From: Bhargavaea ginsengi
GTDB taxonomy: Bacteria > Bacillota > Bacilli > Bacillales_A > Planococcaceae
Direction: 5' to 3'
Assembly (NCBI RefSeq): GCF_900109165.1
Contig: NZ_FNZF01000004.1
Coordinates: forward strand, 163,566 to 227,565
DNA: 64,000 nt
The notes under the pieces were generated by a model. The model did not search any database, had not been told where the DNA came from, and worked only from the letters and a program-made list of their open reading frames with translations. Shown piece after piece: positions 62,215 to 64,000 of the stretch (the stretch's first letter is position 1; each line of letters opens with the position of its first letter). The position numbers and the translations under genes were made by a program.

Positions 62215-64000
62215 ATGTGCAATCCGAAGACTGCTACTGCTGATTATACCACTTTTTCTGGTATGGAAAAAGAGATACAAGAAAAGGCCGCCCGGCCTAA
62301 ACGGCAACTCGCCCCAGTTTTCAAACCCTATAATAACCGCCAGTCGTTCGCCATCTTCGATGTCGAGGCACAGATCCCGGAACACCATGTGGCAAGGGTT
62401 ATCGATGAAATGATTGAGCTTCTTCCAGACACCCAACTCTTTGCACACTACCCTGGCGGAGGGCGAAGCTCATTCCACCCGAAAATGATGCTGAAGGTCA
62501 TTCTCTACGCTTACTCACAAAAGGAGTATTCCTGCCGGCGAATCGAGAAGCTGATCCGGGAAAATCTGCCGGCAATGTGGCTGGCCGCAGGCCAGACGCC
62601 GGACTACCGGACCATCAATGAATTTCGGCGTGTCCGGATGCCCGAGATGATTGATACCCTTTTCGAGTCGATGGTCATGGAGCTCCACCGGCGTGAGTTT
62701 ATCGAGTTCGAGAACTACTTCCTCGATGGGACCAAGTTTGAAGCCAACGCCAATAAATATACGTTCGTCTTTAAAAAGTCGCTCGAAACCCGCCAGGAGA
62801 AACTGGAGTCCAAGATCCGGGAGACCCTTGCTGAGATCCATGGGATTGCGGAGATGGAAGGCGTAGAGCTGGGCGAGAGGCCTGAAGGGAATCCGACAGT
62901 GTCGGAACTCGCGGAAGTTGCTTCGAAACTGGAAGAACGGGATGAAGCCCTGACGGGCGAAATTGAGGCAGAGAAGGATGGATCGGTCCGCAAAGTCATT
63001 CGTAAAAGACGATCGCTGATCCGGAAGAAACTAAAACTGGTCCGAGAGGATTTTATTCCGCGCAAAGAAAAATATGCTGTTCAGCTTGGTGTCTGCGGGG
63101 ATGACCGGAACAGTTACTCGAAGACTGATCCTGATGCCACGTTCATGCGAATGAAGGACGACCATATGAAAAACGGTCAGCTCAAACCGGGCTACAACGT
63201 TCAGATGGCCACCGAAAACCAGTTTATCCTCTTCTATTCCATCCACCAGCGTCCGACGGATACCCGGTGCCTGATTCCACATTTGAAAGCCTATCGAGAG
63301 ACCAATCTTCCGATGCCAAAACGCATTGTCGCTGATGCGGGTTACGGAAGTGAAGAGAACTATCGTTATCTTGTGGAAGGTGAGGACGACAAACCGGTTG
63401 CTGAATTTGTTGTTCCTTATGGAACCTACATAAGGGAACAGCTACGTAGTTTTAAAAACAATCGTTTCAATGCGAAGAACTGGGAATATATCGAAGAGGA
63501 CGATCTATTTATCTGTCCAAACGGCCGGAAGGTCCGGTTCAAGAAATACCTGCAGAAAAAGAATAAATCAGGCTATTTCCAAGATCTCAAGATCTACGAG
63601 TGCGAAGACTGTAGCGACTGCCCGCTGAAGAAGCTTTGCACCAAAGCCAAAGGGAACCGTCAGGTTCACTGGAATCCGATCTATGAGGAAATGAAGGCCA
63701 AGGCCAGGAAAGCCCTTGAAGATGAAACCCTGAAAAAAGTCTATGCCCTCCGGAAAATCGAGGTCGAGACAGTTTTTGGGAATCTCAAGGGCAATTTGGC
63801 GTTTCGTCGATTCCTACTTCGAGGGCTCGATAAGGTTCACGTGGAATTCGGCATCCTTGCAATGGCCCATAACTTCCTAAAGGTGGCGCGCATCTTGCGG
63901 ATGCTTTCTGCAAAAAACATAAAAAACAAAAACAGGCGGAGAAAAAACAACTCGTTTTTCTCCGCCTGCTTTATTTTGGGGACTTATTGGACAGCCCCTT
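62215..64000 (+). CDS. IS1182-family transposase, frame open to window end
   Basis: The frame from the ATG at 62215 runs without a stop to the window edge (595 codons). It encodes an IS1182-type DDE transposase. The N-terminal DUF772-like part is FAIFDVEAQIPEHHVARVID and HPKMMLKVILYAYSQKEYSC. A first acidic motif is NYFLDGTKFEANANKYTF, then RIVADAGYGSEENYR, a Cys cluster CEDCSDCPLKKLC and the C-terminal KKVYALRKIEVETVFGNLKG with the catalytic Glu. It reads through the right inverted repeat. AAGGAG lies ten bases before the ATG. Confidence 0.9.
   Translation, partial: MCNPKTATADYTTFSGMEKEIQEKAARPKRQLAPVFKPYNNRQSFAIFDVEAQIPEHHVARVIDEMIELLPDTQLFAHYPGGGRSSFHPKMMLKVILYAYSQKEYSCRRIEKLIRENLPAMWLAAGQTPDYRTINEFRRVRMPEMIDTLFESMVMELHRREFIEFENYFLDGTKFEANANKYTFVFKKSLETRQEKLESKIRETLAEIHGIAEMEGVELGERPEGNPTVSELAEVASKLEERDEALTGEIEAEKDGSVRKVIRKRRSLIRKKLKLVREDFIPRKEKYAVQLGVCGDDRNSYSKTDPDATFMRMKDDHMKNGQLKPGYNVQMATENQFILFYSIHQRPTDTRCLIPHLKAYRETNLPMPKRIVADAGYGSEENYRYLVEGEDDKPVAEFVVPYGTYIREQLRSFKNNRFNAKNWEYIEEDDLFICPNGRKVRFKKYLQKKNKSGYFQDLKIYECEDCSDCPLKKLCTKAKGNRQVHWNPIYEEMKAKARKALEDETLKKVYALRKIEVETVFGNLKGNLAFRRFLLRGLDKVHVEFGILAMAHNFLKVARILRMLSAKNIKNKNRRRKNNSFFSACFILGTYWTAP
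63933..63968 (+). terminator. Terminator-like hairpin near the right IS end
   Basis: A perfect 14-bp stem CAGGCGGAGAAAAA / TTTTTCTCCGCCTG with an eight-base loop is followed by CTTTATTTTG. It lies within the open transposase frame, 32 bases from the right end. Confidence 0.8.

Larger units (their letters stand above)
62077..64000 (+). mobile_element. IS1182-family insertion sequence
   Basis: The left end AAGGGGCTGTCCA (62077-62089) is matched by the inverted TGGACAGCCCCTT at 63988-64000, giving terminal inverted repeats of at least 13 bp. The right repeat ends exactly at the window edge, so the target duplication cannot be checked. One long transposase frame, a sub-terminal palindrome on the left and a terminator hairpin on the right fill the element. 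The GGGGCTGTCC ends and the transposase type indicate IS1182. Confidence 0.9.

Noticed and set aside
62179..63282. Leftward frames within the IS
   Set aside because: They are antisense to the transposase, which has all family motifs on the plus strand.

Overview
The window comes from a moderately high-GC, endospore-forming Firmicute of the Bacillales. Gene order follows the Bacillus subtilis ywl-ywj-ywi-ywh-ywg-ywf-ywd chromosomal region closely. Sporulation genes are present (spo0F, spoIIR, rsfA, cwlJ, gerQ), as are bacillithiol (bshB2) and coproheme-type heme (hemQ) genes. The GC level, the cobalamin-salvage operon and icmF inside this backbone suggest Planococcaceae (for example a Bhargavaea- or Planococcus-like organism). 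That placement is inference. No rRNA, tRNA or CRISPR array was seen.

Layout. 1-15.7 kb is a leftward housekeeping block: wecB (partial), upp, glyA, ywlG, rpiB, ywlE, mntP, tsaC/sua5, spoIIR, prmC, prfA, tdk, rpmE, rho, glpX, murA2, transaldolase-like, fba, spo0F. At 15.8-18.9 kb are a rightward DUF2529 gene and then leftward pyrG, with a textbook CTP-sensing attenuator, and rpoE. At 19.1-30.1 kb is a leftward acyl-CoA catabolism block: thiolase, 3-hydroxyacyl-CoA dehydrogenase, two acyl-CoA dehydrogenases, a TetR regulator, the B12-dependent fused mutase icmF, and separately fadF with a FadR-like operator. At 30.4-41.1 kb is a 13-gene cobalamin uptake and salvage operon read leftward from one adenosylcobalamin riboswitch. 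It contains btuF, btuC, a btuD-cbiZ fusion, cbiB, cobD, cobU, a short cbiP, cobS, cobC, a second short cobU-like gene, pduO, cblT and cblS. Its product is the cofactor of IcmF encoded 8 kb away.

41.3-59.6 kb returns to conserved chromosomal genes: argS, ywiB, speB, speE, a class A penicillin-binding protein, ywhD, ywgA, ywfO, rsfA, lipL, hemQ, a zinc metallopeptidase, cwlJ-gerQ, ywdK, ywdI, ung, a DUF4230 gene, pdxK/thiD, yojF-bshB2. At 59.6-62.0 kb are a YjiH-type membrane protein under an operator-like palindrome and a two-domain GNAT acetyltransferase. An IS1182-type insertion sequence fills 62.08 kb to the window end.

The most unusual feature is a set of short tandem arrays in the gaps after genes. 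In most of them a 10-16 bp core recurs every 21 bp exactly, and in one every 20 bp. The arrays fall into four core families. Two families recur at distant sites in either orientation, and every array lies just past the 3' end of a gene. I do not recognise these as a described repeat class.
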